From Flavobacterium sp. ENC (GTDB lineage: Bacteria > Bacteroidota > Bacteroidia > Flavobacteriales > Flavobacteriaceae), in NCBI RefSeq assembly GCF_020991415.1, contig NZ_JAJMOY010000001.1, positions 248,001 to 312,000 on the forward strand: a stretch of 64,000 bases of DNA, in the 5' to 3' direction. Shown here one piece after another: positions 8,342-16,033 of the stretch. Every line of letters starts with the position of its first letter. The first letter of the stretch is position 1. Both the position numbers and the translations under genes were made by a program. The notes under the pieces are model-generated. The model was not told the origin of the DNA. It saw nothing but the letters and a program-made list of their open reading frames with translations, and ran no database searches.

Positions 8342-10348
8342 TTATTTTATTTTAAATCGTAATCCCGCGTAATACATTTGCCCAAATATTGGCGCATATG
8401 CTACAGAAGCATCAAAGTTAGGCCCGAAAGGATCATTGGCTCCTAAAATTGCTTTTTCCTGTTTATAATTCCCTATGTTTTCCCCGCCGATATAAACCTC
8501 AAATACCGAAGAGAAAACTCTGGTAACCTGCATATTCATCACTGCATAAGAAGGCGAAAAATCAGGAAACTGATCTACAGCAGGATTTGATTCCGTATAC
8601 GGTAATTGCTGTTTTCCTGACCAGTTAAAGGTATAATCAAACTTCCATTGCCTGTCATCATTGAGATTGGTTTCATATTCAAGATTTCCTAAAAAACGGT
8701 GTTTTGCCTGCAACGGTCGCTGAAAAGTTCCTCTTAGATAATCGGTCTGGATATCGTAATATTTATAAGCCGTTCTCAGATTCAGATTATGAATCAACTC
8801 ATAATTAAACTCTACCTGCAGGCTGTTCGCAAATGAATTTCCTTTAAGATTATAAAACAAAACTTCCTGAGGGCTCTGCATCAGATCGACAACAGCCTGA
8901 TTCTGAAAATCCGTACGATATAAATCAAATCCGGCATCGGCGTTTTTCCCAAACAGTTTGAACTTCTGGGAAAAACTCACACCATAATTCCAGGCTATTT
9001 CAGGATTCAGTCCATAAAGTTTTCCATTATTATCTAAAATTGAAAACGTTCTTGCACTTGCAAAAAGCTGCTGGTTTTCGGCAAAGATATTAGCCGAACG
9101 CTTTCCTCTTCCTGCTGAAAAACGAAGCACCCCATCCTTCCACGGATTGTATCGCATGTGCAAACGCGGTGTTACAAAAAAGCCTAAGCGGTTATGATTA
9201 TCTACCCTTCCGCCTAAAATCAAACTGAAATTATCCGTATTATCATAGGTGTATTCAAAAAATGCTCCCACCGAATTATCAATTCTGCTGTAATCATTTA
9301 CATTTACAAACTCCTGATACTGATCGTACGAAAAATTCAGGCCTGTTGTGAATTTATGCATCGTATTATTGATAATTGAATTGAAAATCAAATTCGAATA
9401 ATAACTGTTTTGTTTGATGTTATACTGATTTAGGCCGAAGTAAGACTGTTGATTATGACTGTTGAAAGCATTCTGAAAACCAATACTCTGATAGGGCATA
9501 TCCGGAAAAACATAGCCTATTTTTGTGGAAACATCAAAGCGTTCTGTATTGATTTCCGAGCCCCAGTAATTAGTGGTTCCTTTATCCCGGTCTTTATCAA
9601 AATTGACCTCACCTGTTTGTTTTTTATCATTCATATACCTGAAATTGATAAAACTCACCAGACCACTTTCGGCATCGTAATACTGATAGCGATTCAGAAT
9701 ATTGATTTGTTTTCCTAAAGGATTGTCGAGAAAACCATCATTATTCATGTCGTTCTTTGCCACACGTGTATTGCCATGAAGGAAGAGGCTCGTTGCCCAT
9801 TTGTCGGATAATTTTTTATTGAAATGCGTATTCAGTTCAAAACGGGAATCAGTAGATCCGTAAGCATTCAGAAAAAACGGAATGTCACTTAACGGTTTTA
9901 AAAGCTCTGTATTTATTTGTCCCGAAATACTTTCGTAACCATTAATAACACTTCCGGCTCCTTTGGTAATCTGTACGCTTTCGATCCAGGTTCCCGGTGT
10001 AAATGATAGCCCGTAAGCCTGGGAAGCACCGCGGACAGAAGGAATATTTTCTTCCGTGATCATTAAATATGGACTCGTTAATCCCAGCATTTTTATTTGT
10101 TTGGTTCCGGTCAGAGCATCCGAAAAATTGACATCAATCGACGGATTTGTCTCGAAACTTTCGGCAAGGTTACAACAAGCGGCTTTTAGTAATTCTTTGC
10201 TTGTAATGAGCGTCGTGTTGGCGGTAACAGTATAGGATTTTTTAATCCCTTTTTGCTTTTTTGTGATTTTTACTTCTTCGAGGTCTTCTTGTGAAAACAC
10301 AGAAACGGAAAGCAAAAGCATCACAAAAAGCATGATATTTTTTTGCAT
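8342..10348 (-). CDS. TonB-dependent outer membrane receptor, probably metal-related
   Basis: 668 aa: signal peptide (1-19), then directly the plug domain (about 35-150) and a 22-strand barrel ending in an aromatic-basic tail (GLRFKIK). Plug landmarks are the TSKELLKAACCNLAESFETNPS stretch (cut here to its role as TonB-proximal region), LGLTSPYLMITEENIPSVRG and ITKGAGSVINGYESISGQIN. There is no STN or carboxypeptidase-like N-terminal extension, unlike the receptors at 16034 and 22702. Neighbours on both sides are cysteine-rich metal-binding proteins, so the cargo is likely copper, another transition metal or a chelate. The exact ligand cannot be read from the sequence. Confidence 0.92.
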   Translation of the reverse strand: MQKNIMLFVMLLLSVSVFSQEDLEEVKITKKQKGIKKSYTVTANTTLITSKELLKAACCNLAESFETNPSIDVNFSDALTGTKQIKMLGLTSPYLMITEENIPSVRGASQAYGLSFTPGTWIESVQITKGAGSVINGYESISGQINTELLKPLSDIPFFLNAYGSTDSRFELNTHFNKKLSDKWATSLFLHGNTRVAKNDMNNDGFLDNPLGKQINILNRYQYYDAESGLVSFINFRYMNDKKQTGEVNFDKDRDKGTTNYWGSEINTERFDVSTKIGYVFPDMPYQSIGFQNAFNSHNQQSYFGLNQYNIKQNSYYSNLIFNSIINNTMHKFTTGLNFSYDQYQEFVNVNDYSRIDNSVGAFFEYTYDNTDNFSLILGGRVDNHNRLGFFVTPRLHMRYNPWKDGVLRFSAGRGKRSANIFAENQQLFASARTFSILDNNGKLYGLNPEIAWNYGVSFSQKFKLFGKNADAGFDLYRTDFQNQAVVDLMQSPQEVLFYNLKGNSFANSLQVEFNYELIHNLNLRTAYKYYDIQTDYLRGTFQRPLQAKHRFLGNLEYETNLNDDRQWKFDYTFNWSGKQQLPYTESNPAVDQFPDFSPSYAVMNMQVTRVFSSVFEVYIGGENIGNYKQEKAILGANDPFGPNFDASVAYAPIFGQMYYAGLRFKIK

Positions 10349-10450
10349 AAAAATGATTTTAATTATTTAGAAAATGCTATTTCTGAAGTTTTGGGAAACA
10401 CAAAAACAGTTCAATACAAGCCTTGAGAGACTTGATTCTAAATAGTAAAA

Positions 10451-10867
10451 TCAGGCGTAAAAAATATATTGTCTGTATAACTGATATAAAGGTGGTGCAT
10501 TTGCATCAGAATAATAGGAAATAATCTGATGGCTTTTAAAATTTGGTACAGCCAGAAAAGTAATCGGCTGGAAATCCTGAATTACAGCAGGAAAAGGAAC
10601 CTGAAAAAAGAATATTTTAAAAGTTGCGTTATCCGATTTTTTTTCGAAATGAACTACTTTATCTTTACAACAGGATGATTTTTTCTCGGATGCTCCACAG
10701 CATTTCTTTTCAGGAGCAGCAGAAACTGTAGTATTTAAAGAAACGGAAGCGATTTTACCTCCGCAATAATGCACATCAAAAGCAAACCCTATGTTGGAAA
10801 CCAACAGCAGGAACGCTAAAAATAATCCGGTGCACTTCTTTACATTCATAGCTGCAAAAATATTCAA
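10451..10867 (-). CDS. HYC_CC_PP-type cysteine-rich secreted protein
   Basis: 138 aa (132 aa if the second Met at 10849 is used, which gives the cleaner signal peptide MNVKKCTGLFLAFLLL). The mature protein has a HYCGGK motif, two CC pairs (KKCCG and SSCCKDK) and a PP pair near the C-terminus (NAPPLYQLYRQY). This is the pattern of the Bacteroidota family known as HYC_CC_PP. The function is not established; Cys and His content plus the neighbouring TonB receptor and HMA protein suggest binding of copper or a related metal. It is 28 bp behind the XrtF-associated gene on the same strand. Confidence 0.8.
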   Translation of the reverse strand: MNIFAAMNVKKCTGLFLAFLLLVSNIGFAFDVHYCGGKIASVSLNTTVSAAPEKKCCGASEKKSSCCKDKVVHFEKKSDNATFKIFFFQVPFPAVIQDFQPITFLAVPNFKSHQIISYYSDANAPPLYQLYRQYIFYA

Positions 10868-10895
10868 AAGACCTTAGAAAAGAACAAATAAAATG

Positions 10896-11342
10896 TTATT
10901 TTTTAAAACCCTGCATCTGATAATAAAAGGCAGGAATAAAAAGCAAAACAAAAATGGGCTGAATAATAAACCTCCTGACGTAAAAAAGCAGCCAGCTCCC
11001 GTCACGATAATAGTGGAGAATTACAAAAAACGCCGCGAAAAGGATCACCAGAAAACAACTATAGAGCAATGCACTGAACTTCACAATTTCCAAATCCTGA
11101 AACAGTACATAAATAAGCAGAAGCGACAAACCGGAGTTTAGAAAATAGCGCACTAAAAGTCCGAAAAAAAGTTTAGACACATCAACTTCAGGAAAAGGCA
11201 GCCCCTTAAAATCGGAATCAAAATAAACCAAAAAAGGATCATAGAACAATGCCTCTTCAAAAGCTCTTATAAGTCCAAAGCACAGTACTATAAGAACCGC
11301 AATGGTGATTTTTCCCTTATTATCCCTTACTTTATTTAGCAT
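10896..11342 (-). CDS. Exosortase F-associated membrane protein
   Basis: 148-aa membrane protein with about four hydrophobic segments. It overlaps the xrtF gene by 11 nt, the same arrangement seen in other flavobacteria where this family is found only next to XrtF. Landmarks include LFYDPFLVYFDSDFKGLPFP near residues 28-50 and the aromatic-rich C-terminal membrane segment. The biochemical role is unknown; it probably helps the exosortase. Confidence 0.85.
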   Translation of the reverse strand: MLNKVRDNKGKITIAVLIVLCFGLIRAFEEALFYDPFLVYFDSDFKGLPFPEVDVSKLFFGLLVRYFLNSGLSLLLIYVLFQDLEIVKFSALLYSCFLVILFAAFFVILHYYRDGSWLLFYVRRFIIQPIFVLLFIPAFYYQMQGFKK

Positions 11343-11868
11343 ACTTAGAAAATTTGTTGACCCAAAAAACCCACAAACTAAAAACCAGTCCGTAGATTAT
11401 TAATGGAAAAAGGACTCCGTGGAGAAGATGTTCCTGCTGATGAAAATGATACAGCAATACTGTCAATAACCCAATTCGGATGACATTCATAACATAAATC
11501 AGCGCAATACCAAACAGAATAAAGAGCAAAGTCGTTTTAAACTTTCCGGAAAATGCTAACACAAAAGAAACAAACAGAATAATAACACTTACAGCATTAC
11601 ACCCTTCTACAATTCGAATTGTAAACCTGTTATTATACCAAACCTCCGTGTAGGGACCTGAGACACTCTTAATAACTTTAATATCAGCAGTGAACAAGTG
11701 CATCAACTGCTCTACATTACGACTAATGATTGTGGTTATTCCATCAATATCATTTGCTACAAAACTGTTTAAGTAAAGTTTATAAATCACCGTCAATCCG
11801 ATATAAGCAGCAAAAAAAGTGCCCATAAAAATCAGAAAAGGTTTAAATTGAAGTAAATATTTTTTCAA
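11332..11868 (-). CDS. xrtF: Exosortase family protein XrtF
   Basis: 178-aa polytopic transpeptidase-like protein of the exosortase/archaeosortase family, which cuts C-terminal sorting signals of exported proteins in the inner membrane. The predicted catalytic residues are all present: Cys90 in IVEGCNAVSV, Arg131 in NVIRIGLL and His150 in HGVLFPL. It is short, as expected for XrtF. It is transcribed away from the GAF gene. No protein with an obvious PEP-CTERM-like C-terminal tail is encoded in this window, so its substrate must lie elsewhere. Confidence 0.92.
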   Translation of the reverse strand: MKKYLLQFKPFLIFMGTFFAAYIGLTVIYKLYLNSFVANDIDGITTIISRNVEQLMHLFTADIKVIKSVSGPYTEVWYNNRFTIRIVEGCNAVSVIILFVSFVLAFSGKFKTTLLFILFGIALIYVMNVIRIGLLTVLLYHFHQQEHLLHGVLFPLIIYGLVFSLWVFWVNKFSKYAK

Positions 11869-11881
11869 GTGAAATTTTTAA

Positions 11882-11889
11882 CAAATTTA
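11882..11889 (-). promoter_or_regulatory. Candidate -7 box for xrtF
   Basis: On the minus strand the sequence reads TAAATTTG, fitting the Bacteroidota TAnnTTTG box, 13 nt before the xrtF ATG. No clear -33 TTG is seen, so the call is weak. Confidence 0.35.
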
Positions 11890-11914
11890 TGTATTTTTTA
11901 AATTCAGTATTAAA

Positions 11915-11922
11915 TACTTTTG
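11915..11922 (+). promoter_or_regulatory. Candidate -7 box for the GAF protein gene
   Basis: TACTTTTG fits the TAnnTTTG box and lies 16 nt before the ATG at 11939, in the short divergent gap with xrtF. A -33 element is not obvious. Confidence 0.5.
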
Positions 11923-11938
11923 CATAAAATTTTGCATT

Positions 11939-12394
11939 ATGACATTTCAGGAATTACAACCAAAAATAAGCGCTATTATTGCTGACACCAATACTGTTAG
12001 GGACGAAAAATTATTAGCTGTCTGCCAATTGTTAAATGAACACGTTGAATATTACAATTGGGTTGGATTTTATTTTGCGAATCACGAAAACAAAACTCTT
12101 CATTTAGGTCCTTATGTCGGGGCAGAAACTGATCACACCGTGATTCCTTTTGGGAAAGGAATCTGTGGCCAGGTTGCGGAAAGCAATGCCAACTTTGTAG
12201 TACCGGATGTTGCTGCACAGGACAATTATATTGCCTGCAGTTTTACGGTGAAGTCAGAAATCGTTGTTCCTTTATTTGTTAACGGACAAAACATTGGTCA
12301 GATTGACATTGACAGTCACGTTATCGATCCGTTTACAGAAGCCGACGAAAGGTTTTTAGAATTTGTAAACCAGGAAGTTGCTAAATTATTTTAA
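11939..12394 (+). CDS. GAF domain protein, free methionine-(R)-sulfoxide reductase type
   Basis: A single-GAF protein of 151 aa. The closest functional family is fRMsr (E. coli YebR/MsrC), which reduces free methionine-R-sulfoxide in the cytoplasm. Landmarks are YNWVGFYF, IPFGKGICGQVA, VVPDV, YIACS, KSEIVVPL and IGQIDIDS. Cys76 and Cys100 are 24 residues apart, as are the resolving and catalytic cysteines of YebR (94 and 118), so the enzyme is probably active. The first of the three YebR cysteines is absent. It is divergent from xrtF. Confidence 0.85.
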   Translation: MTFQELQPKISAIIADTNTVRDEKLLAVCQLLNEHVEYYNWVGFYFANHENKTLHLGPYVGAETDHTVIPFGKGICGQVAESNANFVVPDVAAQDNYIACSFTVKSEIVVPLFVNGQNIGQIDIDSHVIDPFTEADERFLEFVNQEVAKLF

Positions 12395-12496
12395 AAAACA
12401 ACATAGTAAAGAATTACCAGAAAGGCATTTTTTTGCCTAAATTATTGGAACTTTAAATTTTTCAGTCTTTAAATTTATTTTTTCGAAAAAAAAATG

Positions 12497-12504
12497 TAAT
12501 TTTG
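12497..12504 (+). promoter_or_regulatory. Candidate -7 box for rpsO
   Basis: TAATTTTG matches TAnnTTTG 53 nt before the rpsO start. It follows a T/A-rich stretch in the 160-bp gap after the GAF gene. No clear -33 TTG is seen. Confidence 0.5.
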
Positions 12505-12557
12505 CACCGTCTTACAAAAGATGTACGACTACATAAAAATCATTAAATAATATTGGA

Positions 12558-12824
12558 ATGTATTTAACTAAAGAAAAAAAAGAAGAGATTTTTGCACAAC
12601 ACGGTGAAGCAACAAACACTGGAAAAGCAGAAGCTCAAATTGCATTGTTCACTTACAGAATTTCACACTTAACTGAGCACTTGAAAAAAAATCGTCACGA
12701 TTACAACACTGAGCGTTCTCTTGTACTGTTAGTAGGTAAAAGAAGATCTTTGTTGGATTACTTGAAAAAGAAAGAGATCAACAGATATCGTGAGATTATC
12801 AAAGTATTGAATATCAGAAAATAA
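12558..12824 (+). CDS. rpsO: 30S ribosomal protein S15
   Basis: S15 binds the central domain of 16S rRNA and helps start 30S platform assembly. At 88 aa it has the standard length, with GEANTGKAEAQIALFTYRI, the HLKKNRHDYNTERSL rRNA-contact helix and LLVGKRRSLLDYLKKK. A short terminator follows and then pnp, the same rpsO-pnp order known from many bacteria. Confidence 0.98.
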   Translation: MYLTKEKKEEIFAQHGEATNTGKAEAQIALFTYRISHLTEHLKKNRHDYNTERSLVLLVGKRRSLLDYLKKKEINRYREIIKVLNIRK

Positions 12825-12833
12825 TCAATATAG

Positions 12834-12860
12834 AAAAGAGGTGCGAAAGTGCCTCTTTTT
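12834..12860 (+). terminator. Intrinsic terminator after rpsO
   Basis: An 8-bp stem with complementary arms (12834-12841 and 12852-12859), a GAAA-containing loop and a following T-run end the rpsO message 10 nt past the stop codon. Confidence 0.85.
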
Positions 12861-12909
12861 GTTTTTTACGGAATATATTTATTACAAGCATTTTATAAGA
12901 AAAAAAGTT

Positions 12910-12987
12910 TGGTTTTTCATTGGGTTTTAGAATAAACAACAACTACACACAACAACTACAACACAACTAAAACCCATTGTATAACCA
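12910..12987 (+). promoter_or_regulatory. Long leader hairpin in front of pnp
   Basis: Two 21-nt arms (12910-12930 and 12967-12987) are complementary at 18 of 21 positions and enclose a 36-nt loop that is almost only A and C. The right arm ends 15 nt before the pnp ATG. Long leader hairpins in front of pnp mediate RNase III/PNPase autoregulation in E. coli. A similar role here is an inference from position and shape. Confidence 0.6.
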
Positions 12988-13002
12988 ATAAGGAAAAAAT
13001 TT

Positions 13003-15138
13003 ATGATTCCACAATTATTTGTAGAAAGTATCGATTTAGGTGATGGCAGAAGCATCACAATCGAGACAGGCCGTTTAGCAAAACAAGCGGATGGTTCTGT
13101 AGTAGTAAGAATTGGTAAAACTGTTATTTTAGGAACAGTTGTATCATCAAGAAAAGCAAGTCCTGGTATTGACTTTTTACCATTAACGGTAGATTACCGT
13201 GAAAAATTTGCAGCAGCAGGTCGTTTCCCTGGTGGTTTCTTCAAAAGAGAAGCTCGTCCTAGTGATAGCGAAGTATTAACAATGAGATTAGTTGACCGTG
13301 TTTTACGTCCGCTTTTCCCAAGTGATTATCACGCAGAAGTTCAGGTTATGATTCAGCTTATGTCTCATGACGATGAAGTTATGCCGGATGCATTAGCAGG
13401 ATTAGCCGCTTCGGCAGCACTTGCTTTGTCTGATATTCCTTTTGAAACTTTAATTTCTGAAGCCAGAGTTGGAAGAATTGACGGTAAATTTATCATCAAT
13501 CCATCCCGCGCACAATTAGAATTATCTGATATTGATATGATGATTGGAGCTTCGACTGATTCTATCGCAATGGTAGAAGGAGAGATGAAAGAAATCTCAG
13601 AAGCTGAAATGTTAGAAGCGATTAAATTTGCACACGAGCATATTAAAGTACAAATTGCTGCTCAGGAAAGACTGGCAGCTGCTTTTGGAAAAAAAGAAGT
13701 TCGTACTTATGAAACTGAAAAAACAGACGATGCTATTTACGCAAAAGTAAAAGCAGCAGCTTACGATAAAATTTACGCCATTGCAAGCAAAGGTTCGGCG
13801 AAACACGAACGTTCTGCTGCATTTGATGCCGTAAAAGAAGAAGTAAAAGCCTTATTTACTGAAGAAGAATTGGCAGAAAATGGAGATTTAGTTGCTAAAT
13901 ATTTCTACAAAACCAATAAAGAAGCGGTTCGTAATGTAACTTTAGATTTAGGAACCCGTCTTGACGGAAGAAAAACTACAGAAATCAGACCAATCTGGTG
14001 TGAAGTAGATTACTTACCATCTGTTCACGGTTCTGCATTGTTTACACGTGGAGAAACCCAGGCTTTGGCAACAGCAACTTTAGGAACATCCAGAGAAGCA
14101 AACCAAATCGATTCACCTTCTGAACAAGGAGAAGAAAAATTCTATTTACATTATAACTTCCCACCCTTTTCTACAGGTGAAGCTCGTCCGTTAAGAGGAA
14201 CTTCAAGAAGAGAAGTTGGACACGGAAATCTGGCACAAAGAGCGTTGAAAAACATGATTCCTGCTGAAAATCCATATACTATCAGAGTTGTTTCTGAAGT
14301 ACTGGAATCAAATGGTTCCTCTTCTATGGCTACCGTTTGTGCGGGAACATTAGCTTTAATGGATGCCGGTATTCAAATGATTCGTCCGGTTTCAGGAATT
14401 GCAATGGGATTGATTACAGACGGAGAGCGTTTTGCTGTTTTATCTGATATTTTAGGTGATGAAGATCACTTAGGGGATATGGATTTCAAAGTAACCGGAA
14501 CTTCTGAAGGTATTACAGCTTGTCAGATGGACATCAAAATTGACGGATTGAAATACGAAATCATGGAGCAGGCTTTGGCTCAGGCCCGTGAAGGACGTTT
14601 GCATATTTTAGGAAAATTACTTGAAACTCTTGCAAAACCAAATGCAGATGTTAAAGCACACTCTCCTAAAATCATCACCAGAACTATTCCTGGAAGCTTT
14701 ATCGGAGCGTTGATCGGACCTGGTGGAAAAGTAATTCAGGAATTACAAAAAGCTACCGGAACAACTATCGTGATCAACGAAGTAAACGAAGAAGGTGTTA
14801 TTGAAATCTTAGGTACAGACCCTGCAGGAATTGAGGCAGTATTGGCTAAAATTAAGTCGATCACTTTCAAACCGCAAATGGGAGAAGCTTACGAAGTTAA
14901 AGTAATCAAAATGCTTGACTTTGGAGCTGTAGTAGAATATACTGCTGCACCAGGAAATGAAGTTTTACTGCACGTATCCGAGCTAGCCTGGGAACGTACT
15001 GAAAATGTTACCGATGTTGTAAACATGGGAGATGTTTTTGAAGTAAAATATTTAGGTCTTGATCCTAAAACAAGAAAAGAAAAAGTGTCCAGAAAAGCGC
15101 TTTTACAAAGACCTCCGCGTGAGGACAAAAAAGAGTAA
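13003..15138 (+). CDS. pnp: Polyribonucleotide nucleotidyltransferase (PNPase)
   Basis: 711-aa phosphorolytic 3'-5' exoribonuclease. Domains in order: first RNase PH domain (about 10-145), alpha-helical linker, second RNase PH domain (about 320-470, with [14 protein letters not shown] and [17 protein letters not shown] cut at the catalytic Asp region), KH domain (about 560-615, [16 protein letters not shown]) and S1 domain (about 630-695, ending in KVSRKALL). The length is normal. PNPase degrades mRNA in the cytoplasm. The leader carries a long hairpin and a strong terminator follows. Confidence 0.98.
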   Translation: MIPQLFVESIDLGDGRSITIETGRLAKQADGSVVVRIGKTVILGTVVSSRKASPGIDFLPLTVDYREKFAAAGRFPGGFFKREARPSDSEVLTMRLVDRVLRPLFPSDYHAEVQVMIQLMSHDDEVMPDALAGLAASAALALSDIPFETLISEARVGRIDGKFIINPSRAQLELSDIDMMIGASTDSIAMVEGEMKEISEAEMLEAIKFAHEHIKVQIAAQERLAAAFGKKEVRTYETEKTDDAIYAKVKAAAYDKIYAIASKGSAKHERSAAFDAVKEEVKALFTEEELAENGDLVAKYFYKTNKEAVRNVTLDLGTRLDGRKTTEIRPIWCEVDYLPSVHGSALFTRGETQALATATLGTSREANQIDSPSEQGEEKFYLHYNFPPFSTGEARPLRGTSRREVGHGNLAQRALKNMIPAENPYTIRVVSEVLESNGSSSMATVCAGTLALMDAGIQMIRPVSGIAMGLITDGERFAVLSDILGDEDHLGDMDFKVTGTSEGITACQMDIKIDGLKYEIMEQALAQAREGRLHILGKLLETLAKPNADVKAHSPKIITRTIPGSFIGALIGPGGKVIQELQKATGTTIVINEVNEEGVIEILGTDPAGIEAVLAKIKSITFKPQMGEAYEVKVIKMLDFGAVVEYTAAPGNEVLLHVSELAWERTENVTDVVNMGDVFEVKYLGLDPKTRKEKVSRKALLQRPPREDKKE

Positions 15139-15171
15139 TCAGATCTTAGTTTACTAAAGGTTTATTCATAG

Positions 15172-15206
15172 AAAACCCCAATTCATTTATTTGAATTGGG
15201 GTTTTT
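15172..15206 (+). terminator. Intrinsic terminator after pnp
   Basis: A perfect 14-bp stem (arms 15172-15185 and 15192-15205) with a 6-nt loop and flanking A- and T-runs lies about 35 nt after pnp. Confidence 0.92.
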
Positions 15207-15250
15207 CGTTTGAAAGAATAAATAAAAATGGTTTTATAATATTTTTTTGA

Positions 15251-15258
15251 TACTTTTG
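15251..15258 (+). promoter_or_regulatory. Candidate -7 box of the first surface module
   Basis: TACTTTTG fits TAnnTTTG and lies 39 nt before the TTG start at 15297. The same octamer stands 38 nt before the paralogous gene at 21927, so the element is conserved between the two module copies. A -33 TTG is not evident. Confidence 0.6.
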
Positions 15259-15296
15259 GAAACACCCAAACCAAAAACACAAAAACCAAAAATCCT

Positions 15297-16022
15297 TTGA
15301 AAAGACTTCAAAAAAACCTGTATTTTTTAATTTTATTTGGATTATTCCTAAACATTTATAATATTCACAGCCAAACCAACAATGAAGTTTCTACTTATAA
15401 CTGGTTTGATAAAAATCTTGGAATAGAATCTTTAGACTTCAAAAACGGACCCGCCCATTTAAACTTTGATAAAACAGCCAATAATCAGAATCGCTATTAT
15501 ATTGATGATTTTAAAAACGGCAGTATTATGTACAATGGCCAGCACTATTTCGATTTATACTTAAAGTATGACATCTATGCCGATGAATTAGTATTAAGGC
15601 CGTATGCCGAATCTAACACTACAAAAATAAATATCATTAAGGATTATGTCAGTTCTTTTAAAATTGGCAATCAAAAATTTACCAACCTAAAAGAACTAAG
15701 TTCGCCGAATCTCAAAAAAGGCTATTACGAAGAAGTGATTCTTGCTAACAACACCATTCTTTACATCAAATATTACAAGGAGAGAAACAATGTCGTGGGA
15801 GAGAACGCTTTTTACATCGGGTATCTTCTTAAATATGATTATATTCTTTTTAAGGACAACGACTTCCATTTAATAAATGATAAGAAAGAAATCATAAAAT
15901 TATATCCTGAAGACAAAAGAAAAATAAATGATTTTTATTTTAAGAACCGAAACTTAAAAAAGGAAGACCCCTCATTATTTATCAAAAATCTAATGAGATA
16001 CATTAACAATTTAAATCTGTAG
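15297..16022 (+). CDS. Unrecognised secreted protein, first copy
   Basis: 241 aa with a signal peptide (about residues 1-26, ending IHSQ). I do not recognise the family. It is paralogous to the protein at 21927: both share a WFDK motif after the signal peptide, an NGPxHxN motif, a YxxLxLKYDI motif and a C-terminal helix region with (Y/F)PExKxxI and NL-to-NL hydrophobic spacing. There is no lipobox, so the protein is periplasmic or is passed on to the surface. The start is TTG, chosen because it gives the signal peptide and aligns with the TTG start of the paralogue. It is 11 bp in front of a TonB receptor, so a joint role in uptake or sensing is likely but unproven. Confidence 0.75.
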   Translation: MKRLQKNLYFLILFGLFLNIYNIHSQTNNEVSTYNWFDKNLGIESLDFKNGPAHLNFDKTANNQNRYYIDDFKNGSIMYNGQHYFDLYLKYDIYADELVLRPYAESNTTKINIIKDYVSSFKIGNQKFTNLKELSSPNLKKGYYEEVILANNTILYIKYYKERNNVVGENAFYIGYLLKYDYILFKDNDFHLINDKKEIIKLYPEDKRKINDFYFKNRNLKKEDPSLFIKNLMRYINNLNL

Positions 16023-16033
16023 AAATTATCCCA

